Part shown: piece by piece, positions 24,582-33,295 of the stretch
How the letters are laid out: each line of letters opens with the position of its first letter
Numbering within the stretch: position 1 is the first letter of the stretch
Assembly: GCF_004005935.1 (NCBI RefSeq)
Contig: NZ_SACQ01000007.1
Location: forward strand, 1 to 64,000
Direction of reading: 5' to 3'
Origin: Neptunomonas marina
Lineage (GTDB): Bacteria > Pseudomonadota > Gammaproteobacteria > Pseudomonadales > Balneatricaceae
DNA length: 64,000 nucleotides
Notes under the pieces: model-generated
What the model was told of the DNA's origin: nothing
What the model saw: the letters and a program-made list of their open reading frames with translations, nothing else
The model's database searches: none
Position numbers and translations under genes: made by a program

Positions 24582-26387
24582 TTAGCCGATCTCCATAAGC
24601 ACTTCACCCGGTGTTACGCGGTCGCCTTTGGCAACGTGGATCGCCTTCACGGTCCCGGCAATACTGGTGTGTAGTTCGGTTTCCATCTTCATCGCTTCGG
24701 CGACGAGTACAGCTTGGCCTGCAGTCACTTCGTCCCCCACGCTAACCAGTATCTCGAAGATATTACCCGGCATCGCGGTAGTGACATGGCCTGGCTCTGT
24801 GGCGCGCTTGCGCCCGCTGCTGCCTTCGGCGACAAACTCATTCAGCGGCTCAAAGACCACCTCTTCAGGCATACCATCCATCGAGAGGTAGATCTTACGT
24901 TTACCCGCGCCATGGTCGCCGATACCCGTTACTGCGATCTCGTAGGTCTCACCGTGCACATCGATCGTGAACTCAGAGGCGGTTGCATGGCCGAGCACAC
25001 TACCAGCAGCAGCTTCTGCGGGTAGCAGCTCCTCTGGCTGGAGGGTGCCGTCAGCGCGTTGCTGCAAGAATTCACGGCCAAGGTCTGGGAACATGGCGTA
25101 GGTCAGTACGTCCTCTTCGCTCTGCGCCAGCGAGCTGATATCTTGACGCAGTTTATGTAGCTCTGGCTGTAACAGGTCAGCTGGGCGGCCCACATCGACG
25201 CTCTCATTACCAATCGCTTTCTTCTGGACCTCGGCATTTACCGGTGCGGGTGCTGCACCATAGCCACCTTGCAGGTAGCGTTTGACCTCGTTAGTGATGG
25301 TTTTATAGCGCTCCCCAGCAAGCACGTTATAAACCGCTTGAGTGCCCACAATTTGCGATGTTGGCGTCACCAGTGGCGGAAAGCCAAGGTCTTCACGTAC
25401 CCGTGGGATCTCGGCAAAGACATCACGGATGCGGTCCAGCGCGTTCTGCTCTTTTAGCTGGTTCGCTAAGTTCGACATCATGCCGCCCGGTACTTGGTTG
25501 ATCTGTACCGATACATCTTCGCGGGTGAACTCGCTCTCGAACTGGTGGTACTTTTTGCGCACATCGCGGAAGTAATCGGCGATCTCCGACAGCAGTTCAA
25601 GATCGAGCCCCGTGTCGTATTCGGTACCTTTCAGTGCAGCCACTTGTGATTCGGTAGCGGGGTGGCTGGTGCCGCCCGCAAACGAGGAGATCGCAGTATC
25701 GATACGGTCTGCACCGGCTTCAATCGCTTTGAGCTGGCACAGTTGCGCCAAGCCCGCTGTGGAATGGCTGTGCACGACAATCGGTAAGTCGAGCTCGGCT
25801 TTCAGCGCGCTCACCAGATCGTAGGTGGCGTATGGCGTTAATAAGCCCGCCATATCTTTGATCACGATGGAGTCCGAGCCCATATCACGCATCGCTTTGG
25901 CTTGTTGTACAAACAGCTCTGGCGTGTGCACGGGACTGGTGGTGTAACACAGCGTGCCCTGCGCATGTTTGCCCGCTTTCTTAACGGCTTTCATCGCCGT
26001 CTCTAGGTTGCGCACATCGTTTAGCGCATCAAAGACACGGAACACATCAATGCCGTTCTCGGCAGACTTTTGCACAAAGGCTTCCACTACGTCGTCTGCA
26101 TAGTGGCGGTAGCCAAGTAAGTTTTGGCCGCGCAGTAGCATCTGTAGGCGGGTGTTGGGCAGTGCGGCACGGAGTTGGCGCAGGCGCTCCCACGGATCTT
26201 CCTTAAGAAAGCGTACGCAAGCGTCGAAGGTGGCGCCGCCCCAAACCTCTAGGGACCAAAATCCCACTTGGTCGAGCTTATCGCAAATGGGCAGCATATC
26301 TTCGGTGCGCATACGGGTTGCGATCAGCGATTGGTGCGCGTCGCGCAGCGTTACGTCGGTGATTTCAATCTTCTTTTGAGTGCTCAT
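24582..26387 (-). CDS. pycB: Pyruvate carboxylase subunit B (carboxyltransferase plus biotin carrier domain; OadA-like)
   Basis: A 601-residue protein. The N-terminal HMGL-like carboxyltransferase TIM barrel (about 5-300) has TLRDAHQSL and metal-binding HSHSTAG, followed by the PYC/OADA domain (about 300-470), a linker, and a C-terminal biotinyl domain with the biotin Lys in EAMKMETE. The sequence also resembles oxaloacetate decarboxylase alpha. No OadB or OadG gene is near, and a biotin carboxylase gene precedes it, so the two-subunit pyruvate carboxylase known from Pseudomonas is the better reading. The role is then anaplerotic: pyruvate to oxaloacetate. Confidence 0.9.
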   Translation of the reverse strand: MSTQKKIEITDVTLRDAHQSLIATRMRTEDMLPICDKLDQVGFWSLEVWGGATFDACVRFLKEDPWERLRQLRAALPNTRLQMLLRGQNLLGYRHYADDVVEAFVQKSAENGIDVFRVFDALNDVRNLETAMKAVKKAGKHAQGTLCYTTSPVHTPELFVQQAKAMRDMGSDSIVIKDMAGLLTPYATYDLVSALKAELDLPIVVHSHSTAGLAQLCQLKAIEAGADRIDTAISSFAGGTSHPATESQVAALKGTEYDTGLDLELLSEIADYFRDVRKKYHQFESEFTREDVSVQINQVPGGMMSNLANQLKEQNALDRIRDVFAEIPRVREDLGFPPLVTPTSQIVGTQAVYNVLAGERYKTITNEVKRYLQGGYGAAPAPVNAEVQKKAIGNESVDVGRPADLLQPELHKLRQDISSLAQSEEDVLTYAMFPDLGREFLQQRADGTLQPEELLPAEAAAGSVLGHATASEFTIDVHGETYEIAVTGIGDHGAGKRKIYLSMDGMPEEVVFEPLNEFVAEGSSGRKRATEPGHVTTAMPGNIFEILVSVGDEVTAGQAVLVAEAMKMETELHTSIAGTVKAIHVAKGDRVTPGEVLMEIG

Positions 26388-26439
26388 TGTCTGTTCTCCT
26401 GCAACCGTGCTGGCGGTTGGCTAATTCGGTTGCCTATCT

Positions 26440-27855
26440 TCACCAGCCCGTGTGGGCTGCAATCGCGGCGGCAATAGCTAGTGCCATCTCGCTGGGGTGT
26501 CGTTTTTCGGAGTATTCCATCAGCTCTGGGTGGCTCGGTACGAAGCTGGTATCAAATACCGCCCGCTCAAAATCGGGGTGGCTCAGAATCTGTTGGTAGT
26601 AGTTGGCGGTCGTTTTGATGCCATGTAAGCGCATATCATCCAGTGCGCGTTTGCCCCGTGCGACAACCTCGTCCCATGTCAGCGCCCATACCACAAGCTT
26701 CAAACACATCGAATCGTAGTAGGGGGGGATCTCGTAGCCGGTGTAGATGGCGGTATCAACACGCACGCCCGGCCCACCCGGCGCATAGTAGTGCGAAATT
26801 CGGCCAAAGCTGGGCAGGAAGTCATTCTTGGGGTCTTCCGCATTGATACGGAACTGCAACGCGAAACCGCGATAACTGATATCTTGCTGGCGGTAGCTCA
26901 GTGGCAAGCCCGAGGCGATGCGCAGCTGCTCGCGTACGATATCAACACCGGTGATCTGCTCAGTGATCGTGTGCTCCACCTGCACACGTGTGTTCATCTC
27001 CATAAAGTAGACTTCGTTGCCCGAGAGCAGAAACTCCACCGTACCGGCGTTTTCATAATCAACCGCCTGTGCCGCTTTTACCGCTAAACCGCCGATATAC
27101 TGGCGTTGCTCTGGCGTAAGTTGCGGACTTGGGGCGATTTCGATCAGCTTTTGGTTGCGGCGCTGGATCGAACAGTCGCGCTCGTATAGATGGATCACAT
27201 TGCCTTGGCTGTCTGCCAAAATCTGCACCTCGATATGGCGCGGATTAACAATGCACTTCTCCATAAACACTTCGGCAGAGCCAAAGGCTTTGGTAGCCTC
27301 TGAGATGACCCGCGGGTATTGCTGCTGCAGCTCTTGGGGTGTATCGCAACGGCGAATACCGCGCCCGCCACCACCTGAGGTGGCTTTGATCATAATGGGG
27401 TAACCGATCTGCTCGGCGAGCTCTAGCGCCTCATCAACATCCGCTAGGTTGCCATCAGAGCCGGGCGTGATGGGTACCCCAGCTGCACGCATTGAGTCAC
27501 GGGCTTGGGTTTTATCGCCCATGCCACTAATCACAGAGGCTTTCGGGCCGATAAAGGTCACGCCTTGCTCTTCACATAAGCGCGCAAACTTTGCGTTTTC
27601 AGAGAGGAAACCATAACCGGGATGGATCGCGTCGCAGCCAGTTTCTAGGGCCAGATTCACGATACGATTCGGATCAAGATAGCCCTTAAGAGGGTCTTCG
27701 CCGAGCGAGTAGGCCTCGTCGGCGCGTTTAACGTGGAGCGCATAGCGGTCAGGCTCGGTGTAGATCGCAACGGAGCGAATGCCCATTTCGGCACAGGCGC
27801 GCACGATGCGTACAGCGATCTCACCGCGGTTAGCAATCAGTACTTTTTTTATCAT
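26440..27855 (-). CDS. pycA: Pyruvate carboxylase subunit A (biotin carboxylase)
   Basis: A 471-residue biotin carboxylase with ATP-grasp fold. The N-terminal domain opens IKKVLIANRGEIAVRIVRAC, the ATP-grasp Gly loop is SGGGGRGIR at about 160-168, catalytic MNTRVQVEHTITE lies at about 287-299, and there is a C-terminal biotin-carboxylase domain. It resembles AccC, but the C-terminus is extended and the gene sits 52 bases upstream of pycB, so it is assigned to pyruvate carboxylase rather than to acetyl-CoA carboxylase. The divergent LysR gene matches the pycR-pycA arrangement of pseudomonads. Confidence 0.9.
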   Translation of the reverse strand: MIKKVLIANRGEIAVRIVRACAEMGIRSVAIYTEPDRYALHVKRADEAYSLGEDPLKGYLDPNRIVNLALETGCDAIHPGYGFLSENAKFARLCEEQGVTFIGPKASVISGMGDKTQARDSMRAAGVPITPGSDGNLADVDEALELAEQIGYPIMIKATSGGGGRGIRRCDTPQELQQQYPRVISEATKAFGSAEVFMEKCIVNPRHIEVQILADSQGNVIHLYERDCSIQRRNQKLIEIAPSPQLTPEQRQYIGGLAVKAAQAVDYENAGTVEFLLSGNEVYFMEMNTRVQVEHTITEQITGVDIVREQLRIASGLPLSYRQQDISYRGFALQFRINAEDPKNDFLPSFGRISHYYAPGGPGVRVDTAIYTGYEIPPYYDSMCLKLVVWALTWDEVVARGKRALDDMRLHGIKTTANYYQQILSHPDFERAVFDTSFVPSHPELMEYSEKRHPSEMALAIAAAIAAHTGW

Positions 27856-27944
27856 GGGGTCTCCTCCGTCCTACGACGGCCTTACCATCAGTGTGTTTTT
27901 ATCCTAGTACGCCACTCGGGTATGCAGAAATTGATATTTCTTTG

Positions 27945-27974
27945 TTTATCTATAAGTTATTGGTTATAGATAAA
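27945..27974. promoter_or_regulatory. 10-bp perfect inverted repeat between pycA and pycR (LysR operator candidate)
   Basis: TTTATCTATA (27945-27954) and TATAGATAAA (27965-27974) are exact reverse complements separated by ten bases. The site lies 20 bases before the pycR start and 90 before pycA. LysR regulators usually bind such long dyads between their gene and the target, so PycR binding is likely. Confidence 0.6.
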
Positions 27975-27993
27975 TGCTAAAGGTATTATCCCC

Positions 27994-28941
27994 ATGCCAC
28001 TTTCTGTACAACAAATAACCAGTCGCATGACGTTTCGCCAGTTGCAGGTGTTTAAAGCGGTCTATCAGTTGCAAAGTTACAGTAAAGCGGGGGAGCTACT
28101 GGGCTTGACGCAACCGGCAGTGAGTAGCCAGATGCGCCAGTTAGAGAGCGCGTTGAACCAACCGCTATTTGAGTATGTGGGGCGGCGGCTATTTTGCACC
28201 GCTGCTGGTGAGCGTTTGGCGCTGAGTATCAACGCTATCTTCACTGAGCTTAGCAACCTACAAACCGATCTAGCCGCACTTAAAGGGCAGGTTGCAGGGG
28301 ACCTGCGCTTGGTGGCGGTAAACACCGCGCAATATGTGGTGCCCTATCTGCTGCGGGCGTTTCTGGATCTGCATCCGCAGATTAGCGTGAGTGTCTCGGT
28401 GGTGAACCGTGCTGCGGCGTTGCAGCGCTTGAATGATAACCACGACGATCTGGTCATTATGGGAATGGTGCCGGCTGATAAACCCTTGGCCTCACTACCA
28501 TTTTTGAATAATGAGCTGGTACCGGTGGTGCCCGCTGGGCACCCGCTGTTAAAAAAGGCCCAGGTTAGTGCACAGGACTTTTTAGATAGCGAGTTGCTGA
28601 TTCGAGAGCCGGGTTCTGGTAGCCGCTTGGCACTAGAGCAGTACTGCCAGCAGCAGCGTTTAAACCTGCAAGTTACCATGGAGCTTGGTTCCAACGATGT
28701 CGTTAAGCAGGCGGTGATCGCAGGGCTAGGTGTTGCTGTGCTGCCGAAGATCAGCATCCTTTCTGAGCTGGCGCTAGGCAAATTACATATCGTCCCCCTC
28801 GAGGGGTTTCCGCTGCGCCGAAGCTGGTGCGTTGTGCACCCGCAGGCTAAGCATCCAACGCCAGCGATGCAGGCATTTCTGGATTATGTGCAGCAGAATA
28901 TCCGCCAGCTTGAGCAGGTTGTTGCGAATGCTGCGAGCTAG
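27994..28941 (+). CDS. pycR: LysR-family regulator, PycR-like
   Basis: A 315-residue LysR regulator. The winged helix-turn-helix is at about 12-70 (TFRQLQVFKAVYQLQSYSKAGELLGLTQPAVSS within it), followed by a periplasmic-binding-protein-like effector domain. The opening TFRQLQVFKAV and its place opposite pycA match PycR of Pseudomonas aeruginosa. It probably controls pycAB through the inverted repeat at 27945-27974. The effector is unknown, and some relatives are CbbR/CysB-like. Confidence 0.78.
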   Translation: MPLSVQQITSRMTFRQLQVFKAVYQLQSYSKAGELLGLTQPAVSSQMRQLESALNQPLFEYVGRRLFCTAAGERLALSINAIFTELSNLQTDLAALKGQVAGDLRLVAVNTAQYVVPYLLRAFLDLHPQISVSVSVVNRAAALQRLNDNHDDLVIMGMVPADKPLASLPFLNNELVPVVPAGHPLLKKAQVSAQDFLDSELLIREPGSGSRLALEQYCQQQRLNLQVTMELGSNDVVKQAVIAGLGVAVLPKISILSELALGKLHIVPLEGFPLRRSWCVVHPQAKHPTPAMQAFLDYVQQNIRQLEQVVANAAS

Positions 28942-28954
28942 ATGAGTGCTCCTA

Positions 28955-28984
28955 TTGTTATTTTAGAGACGATCAGTCTATAAT
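28955..28984 (+). promoter_or_regulatory. acuR promoter overlapped by a TetR-type operator
   Basis: The -35-like TTGTTA (28955-28960) and a perfect -10 TATAAT (28979-28984) are 18 bases apart. The dyad AGAC-N5-GTCT (28967-28979) fills the spacer and touches the -10, so a bound repressor would block polymerase. The same dyad occurs before acuI. The ATG of acuR begins six bases after the -10, which predicts a leaderless transcript. Confidence 0.65.
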
Positions 28985-28990
28985 TAAATT

Positions 28991-29626
28991 ATGACCTCAT
29001 TCACGCCAGCACCCAAAAAACGTGGCCGACCACCCAAACGCCACCAAGATAACGTGGAAACACGCCAGCTACTGCTGCACGCAGGGCTGGAGCTATTGAC
29101 GGAGCGGGGCTTTGCGGCCACGGGCTTAGAGGCCATCTTAAAGCGTGTGCAGGTGCCAAAAGGCTCTTTTTATCACTACTTTGATAGCAAAGAGGCGTTT
29201 GGCTTAGCGTTGATCGACCACTATGCGCATTACTTTTTGCGCAAGCTAGAGAGCCATCTCAATAACAGGGAGCTAGCGCCACTAGCGCGTATTTCGGCTT
29301 TTGTGAATGATGCGCAAACCGGCATGGCTCGGCATGATTTCAAGCGCGGCTGCTTGATCGGCAACCTAGGGCAAGAGATGGGAGCGTTACCAGAGAGCTT
29401 TCGGAGCCGCTTAATCGATGTATTTGAGCAGTGGCAAGCCGCACTTGCTGACTGTTTGCGTGCTGCGGTGGCCGAGCAAGCGCTTGCAGCAGATACCGAC
29501 TGCGACCAATTTGCCCACCTCTTTTGGGTCGGTTGGGAGGGCGCAGTCTTACGTGCCAAGCTAGAGCAAAGCGGTGCGCCGTTACAGCTCTATCATGACT
29601 ATTTTTTACGTAGCTTACCCCGGTAA
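28991..29626 (+). CDS. acuR: TetR-family repressor AcuR
   Basis: A 211-residue TetR regulator. A basic KKRGRPPKR tail precedes a helix-turn-helix at about 28-75 (LTERGFAATGLEAILKRVQV, then PKGSFYHYFDSKEAFGLALI). The C-terminal domain contains RGCLIGNLGQEMGALP and FWVGWEGAVLRAKLE. These match Rhodobacter AcuR, which represses acrylate/DMSP genes and is relieved by acrylate or acryloyl-CoA. There is no Shine-Dalgarno before ATG 28991, and the -10 box ends at 28984, so translation is probably leaderless. It is directly upstream of acuI with a terminator between. Confidence 0.86.
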   Translation: MTSFTPAPKKRGRPPKRHQDNVETRQLLLHAGLELLTERGFAATGLEAILKRVQVPKGSFYHYFDSKEAFGLALIDHYAHYFLRKLESHLNNRELAPLARISAFVNDAQTGMARHDFKRGCLIGNLGQEMGALPESFRSRLIDVFEQWQAALADCLRAAVAEQALAADTDCDQFAHLFWVGWEGAVLRAKLEQSGAPLQLYHDYFLRSLPR

Positions 29627-29633
29627 GCTTTTT
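29612..29633 (+). terminator. Rho-independent terminator overlapping the acuR stop
   Basis: AGCTTAC (29612-29618) pairs with GTAAGCT (29623-29629) around CCCG, then five T (29629-29633). The TAA stop of acuR (29624-29626) is inside the right arm. acuI therefore needs its own promoter, which the dyad at 29648-29660 supports. Confidence 0.8.
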
Positions 29634-29647
29634 ATTTATCAATTTAA

Positions 29648-29665
29648 AGACGACCGGTCTATAAA
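29648..29665 (+). promoter_or_regulatory. AcuR operator and -10 region of acuI
   Basis: The dyad AGAC-N5-GTCT (29648-29660) has the same arms and spacing as the acuR site. TATAAA (29660-29665) overlaps it as a likely -10, and the -35 is weak. The repeated dyad in front of both genes is strong evidence for one repressor controlling both. Confidence 0.65.
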
Positions 29666-29679
29666 TGGGAGGCGATGTT

Positions 29680-30663
29680 ATGTTCAAGGCAGTTAAGATC
29701 GAAAAAGATGATGCGGGTTACCGCGCAGAATATGCAGATGTAACGCAAGAACAGCTACCTGAGGGCGACGTCACCGTGCGGATCAGCCACTCGACGCTGA
29801 ACTACAAAGATGGACTGGCAATTACCGGAAAAAGCCCGGTGGTACGTCATTTCCCAATGGTGCCAGGGATCGACTTTGCGGGTGAAGTGACAGAATCTTC
29901 CCACCCCGATTACCAAGCTGGTGACTGGGTTGTTCTAAACGGCTGGGGTGTGGGCGAAAAGCACTGGGGCGGCTTGGCGCAGTATGCGCGTGTCAGTGGT
30001 GATTGGCTGGTGCCGTTACCAGAGGCGTTTAGCTCCCGCCAAGCGATGGCGATCGGGACGGCAGGCTACACGGCAATGCTGTGTGTTATGAAACTTGCAT
30101 CACTCGGCGTAACACCAGAGAAAGGTGAAGTGCTAGTAACGGGCGCTGCGGGCGGTGTGGGCAGTGTTGCTATCGCTCTGTTGGCGCAACGTGGTTATGA
30201 CGTGGTTGCGGTATCGGGCCGCCCCGAAAACACCGATTACTTGCTATCGCTTGGTGCCAAAGAGGTGGTTGGTCGCGAACTATTTTCTGAGCCTGGCAAG
30301 CCGCTCGGCAAAGAGCGCTGGGCCGGTGCAGTGGATGTAGTGGGTGGTCACACGCTTGCCAACGTTTGTGCTACCACCAAATATGGCGGCGCAGTGGCAG
30401 CCTGCGGTTTGGCCGGTGGTATGGAGCTACCTGCAACGGTGGCTCCCTTTATTCTGCGCGGCGTGACGCTGGCTGGTGTGGACAGCGTTATGTGCCCGAA
30501 AGCTGAGCGCCTACAGGCGTGGCAACTGCTGGCTAACGAACTAGATGCTGACAAGCTCGAGTCGATCTGTGAAGAGATCGGCCTGAGTGAGGTGGTGCCC
30601 TATGGCGAAGCCTTCCTTAAAGGCGAAGTAAAAGGCCGTCTTGTGGTTGATGTAAACCGCTAA
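29680..30663 (+). CDS. acuI: Acryloyl-CoA reductase AcuI (YhdH-type MDR family)
   Basis: A 327-residue zinc-free MDR oxidoreductase of the YhdH/AcuI group, which reduces toxic acryloyl-CoA to propionyl-CoA with NADPH. Visible are [19 protein letters not shown] (about 35-53), PGIDFAGEV, and the nucleotide loop [16 protein letters not shown] at about 150-165. ATG 29680 with GGGAGG upstream is preferred over in-frame ATG 29665, which overlaps the -10. No DMSP lyase or acuK/acuN gene is nearby, so the source of acrylate (DMSP breakdown or general detoxification) cannot be told here. Confidence 0.92.
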   Translation: MFKAVKIEKDDAGYRAEYADVTQEQLPEGDVTVRISHSTLNYKDGLAITGKSPVVRHFPMVPGIDFAGEVTESSHPDYQAGDWVVLNGWGVGEKHWGGLAQYARVSGDWLVPLPEAFSSRQAMAIGTAGYTAMLCVMKLASLGVTPEKGEVLVTGAAGGVGSVAIALLAQRGYDVVAVSGRPENTDYLLSLGAKEVVGRELFSEPGKPLGKERWAGAVDVVGGHTLANVCATTKYGGAVAACGLAGGMELPATVAPFILRGVTLAGVDSVMCPKAERLQAWQLLANELDADKLESICEEIGLSEVVPYGEAFLKGEVKGRLVVDVNR

Positions 30664-30679
30664 CGATAGCTTACCTGCC

Positions 30680-30700
30680 GCGCCCCGTTACTCGGGGCGC
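30680..30700 (+). terminator. GC-rich hairpin after acuI
   Basis: GCGCCCCG (30680-30687) pairs with CGGGGCGC (30693-30700) around five bases, 17 bases after the acuI stop. No T-run follows, so it may slow degradation or act with Rho rather than as a classic terminator. Confidence 0.5.
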
Positions 30701-30844
30701 ACATGAGTTGAAAAATTCCTCCTCGCCCCTATCTATCCTCTGCATAACATGAAAGGAACCAGAACGCCGGTTCGCTAGTCGGATAAGCGGTGTAGTGACC
30801 GCAGACTCAGCCGGTCTTGATGTTTTTGGCGAGAGGGAGAGTGC

Positions 30845-31831
30845 ATGAGCACAGCAGCGAGTGATAACCAGCAACGATTTAGTGCGCTCAAAGCGCAGCT
30901 TGAGGCTTCTGTTGTTGGCCAAAGTGCCTTAGTAGAAGATCTACTCATCGCGCTGTTAACCGATGGGCATGTCTTACTTGAGGGCCCACCGGGGCTTGCA
31001 AAAACCCGTACCATCCAAGCACTAAGCACACTGCTTGAAGGGGTATATCACCGGGCCCAGTTCACACCTGACCTATTACCGAGTGACCTGACGGGAACCG
31101 AGATCTTTAACACCCAACAAGGCGTGTTTGAGTTTCGCCAAGGGCCGCTGTTTGGCAATATCATCCTTGCCGACGAGATCAACCGTGCGCCAGCGAAGGT
31201 GCAATCTGCACTGCTGGAAGCGATGGCGGAGCGCCAGATCACAGTGGCCGGCACCACCTATCCTTTACCGCGTTTCTTTATGGTGTTGGCGACGCAAAAC
31301 CCCCTTGAGCAAGAGGGTACCTATCCATTACCTGAGGCTCAGCTCGACCGCTTTATGCTGCATATTCGGGTGGATTATCCGCAGTTTGAGCAGGAGAAAG
31401 CGATTTTGCAGCTGGTGCGTGGAGAGCACACCCAAGCACTGGCGGGGGAAACACCGGCTACGCAGACGGCAGTGACCGAAGCACAGCTATTTGCTGCCCG
31501 CCAAGAGGTGATGCAAACCCATCTGGCGGAGCCGCTCGAGGATTATATTGTGGCGCTGATTATGGCAACGCGCCAGCCTGAGGCTTATGGTCAAGAGCTG
31601 CGTGACACCCTGACCTTTGGCGCCAGCCCACGGGCGACCATTGCGCTCGACCGCGCTGTGCGTGCTAAAGCGTGGTTACAGGGGCGTGATTTTGTCACCC
31701 CTGATGATATCCAAGCCATCGCACCCAGTATTCTGCGCCACCGCATCGGCCTGAGCTATATGGCGGAGGCCAACGGTATGGACAAAGACCGCTTTATCCA
31801 AACGCTGCTGGAGCGCGTGCCGGTGCCTTAA
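30845..31831 (+). CDS. MoxR-family AAA ATPase
   Basis: A 328-residue MoxR AAA+ ATPase. Walker A is GPPGLAKT at about 42-49, Walker B is ILADEINRAPAKVQSALLEAM at about 107-127, sensor ATQNPLEQEGTYPLPEAQLDRF, and a lid domain follows. MoxR proteins act as chaperones with VWA partners, and the next five genes form the classic MoxR/Bat operon. It is upstream of the DUF58 gene with only an AGGAGG ribosome site between them. Confidence 0.92.
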   Translation: MSTAASDNQQRFSALKAQLEASVVGQSALVEDLLIALLTDGHVLLEGPPGLAKTRTIQALSTLLEGVYHRAQFTPDLLPSDLTGTEIFNTQQGVFEFRQGPLFGNIILADEINRAPAKVQSALLEAMAERQITVAGTTYPLPRFFMVLATQNPLEQEGTYPLPEAQLDRFMLHIRVDYPQFEQEKAILQLVRGEHTQALAGETPATQTAVTEAQLFAARQEVMQTHLAEPLEDYIVALIMATRQPEAYGQELRDTLTFGASPRATIALDRAVRAKAWLQGRDFVTPDDIQAIAPSILRHRIGLSYMAEANGMDKDRFIQTLLERVPVP

Positions 31832-31842
31832 GGAGGTTGACG

Positions 31843-32772
31843 ATGTTAGCTGAATCAACCACACGGCCGACCCCCAAGCAGCGCCACCAAATCTCGCTGG
31901 AAGAGTTGCTCAGCTTGCGCCACTGGCCGCCCGCACGGGGTGGCCGGCGCGAGCGGATGGCGATTCGTGATGGCCATCACTTGAGCCATATTCGTGGCCG
32001 CGGTATGGAGTATGACGATGTGCGCCAGTACCAGCCGGGTGACGATATTCGCCATCTCGATTGGCATTTGATGGCGCGTACCGGCGAAGCCTACACCAAG
32101 CTGTTCCGTGAAGAGCGAGAGCGGCCTGTGTTTGTCATAACAGACCTGCGCCCCACCATGCAGTTCGCAACCCGAGGGCACTTTAAAGCGGTACTCGCCA
32201 GCTACGCCGCCAGCATGGTGGTGTGGAATACCCTTGCCCAAGGTGATCGTGTGGGTGCGCATCTGTTGGGAGCTGATGACGATCTGCTGTTCAAGCCAAC
32301 CAACGCCCGCCAGCGGGTGATGGGATTGATGGCAGAGCTCGCCGAACGCCACTATCAGCCAAATAGCGAACGTGTGCAGCCTATCTCGTTAGCGGCTGCA
32401 TTGAGTAAAGCGGAGCGCTACCTCAGTAGCGGCACTCTGGTTTACCTATTCAGTGATTTCCACGATGTAGATGCGGCTGCCCAGCAGCACCTCATGCGCT
32501 TAGCCAAACGCTGTGAGCTGAAACTGGTGCTGATCTCTGATCCTTTAGAGGAGCAGTTGCCCAAGGGGCGGCGCTATCGCTTTATTGGCCGTGATAAAGA
32601 GGTCTCCATCGCCGCAGGCGCTACCCAGCAAGATCAGTATCAACAGCAGTTTGCGCAGCGTATCGCCGTGTTAGAGCAGTTACATCAGCTACGTGGTGTT
32701 GAGTTCGCCCATTGGCGCAGCGCTGCGCACCCGCTGTTTGAGTGTGCAGGGGGTGATCATGAACACGCCTGA
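31843..32772 (+). CDS. DUF58 domain protein of the MoxR/Bat operon
   Basis: About 309 residues. The DUF58 signature is present (RGRGMEYDDVRQYQPGDDIR, then HLDWHLMARTGEAYTKLF) and a VWA-like fold follows. ATG 31843 sits six bases after AGGAGG. TTG 31837 in the same frame is unlikely. It is the invariant partner of MoxR in these operons. It overlaps the DUF4381 gene by 14 bases. Confidence 0.88.
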   Translation: MLAESTTRPTPKQRHQISLEELLSLRHWPPARGGRRERMAIRDGHHLSHIRGRGMEYDDVRQYQPGDDIRHLDWHLMARTGEAYTKLFREERERPVFVITDLRPTMQFATRGHFKAVLASYAASMVVWNTLAQGDRVGAHLLGADDDLLFKPTNARQRVMGLMAELAERHYQPNSERVQPISLAAALSKAERYLSSGTLVYLFSDFHDVDAAAQQHLMRLAKRCELKLVLISDPLEEQLPKGRRYRFIGRDKEVSIAAGATQQDQYQQQFAQRIAVLEQLHQLRGVEFAHWRSAAHPLFECAGGDHEHA

Positions 32773-33295
32773 TCTTTCCAAGCTCAATCTCAAACCGCTA
32801 CATCTGCCCGAACCCGTCGGCTGGTGGCCATTGGCGCCCGGCTGGTGGGTGTTACTGGCGGCCCTGTTGGTTGCAGCTGTGTTATGGATGATGTGGTTAA
32901 GGCGTGATCGCTCATCTGCAGCGCCCGCACCGCGACAACTGGCCCTGACGCAATGGCAGCAGATATGCGAGCAGTACGCGCAGCAAGATGCAGCAGAGCA
33001 GAACGCCCAATGGCTTGTGGTACAAGCCAATCAACTACTCAAACGCGTGGCGCTAGCCTACGAGGGCGACCATGTGGCTCGGTTATCAGGTACCGCTTGG
33101 TACCGCTACCTTGAGCAGCGCGCCAACGGCGCTTTCGCAACGAAACCTCTTGAGGTGTTGGTGAGCGGGCCCTATCGCGCCGCGGATGCACCATTAGACG
33201 ACAACTTTATTCCCGCTGTGACCCAGTGGCTAGCGCAAGCCCAGCTGAACTCGGCACATATCAGCCATGCCAATATCGGAGGTAAAGATGTTTGA
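32759..33295 (+). CDS. DUF4381 membrane protein
   Basis: A 178-residue protein with the DUF4381 pattern: LHLPEPVGWWPLAPGWWVLL leading into a membrane helix (about 28-48), then a helical cytoplasmic domain. It is found between DUF58 and the first VWA gene of MoxR/Bat operons. ATG 32759 is inside the DUF58 gene. The gene overlaps the next start by eight bases. The function of the family is not defined. Confidence 0.82.
   Translation: MNTPDLSKLNLKPLHLPEPVGWWPLAPGWWVLLAALLVAAVLWMMWLRRDRSSAAPAPRQLALTQWQQICEQYAQQDAAEQNAQWLVVQANQLLKRVALAYEGDHVARLSGTAWYRYLEQRANGAFATKPLEVLVSGPYRAADAPLDDNFIPAVTQWLAQAQLNSAHISHANIGGKDV

Noticed and set aside
24582-26387. Reading pycB as the sodium-pump oxaloacetate decarboxylase alpha subunit.
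   Set aside because: No oadB or oadG is present, and a biotin carboxylase gene plus a PycR-like regulator adjoin; pyruvate carboxylase fits better.
26440-27855. Reading pycA as accC of acetyl-CoA carboxylase.
   Set aside because: There is no accB neighbour, and the gene is followed by the carboxyltransferase-biotin carrier gene.
30680-30700. Classic Rho-independent terminator after acuI.
   Set aside because: The stem is strong, but no T-run follows on either side, so it is listed only as a hairpin with modest confidence.
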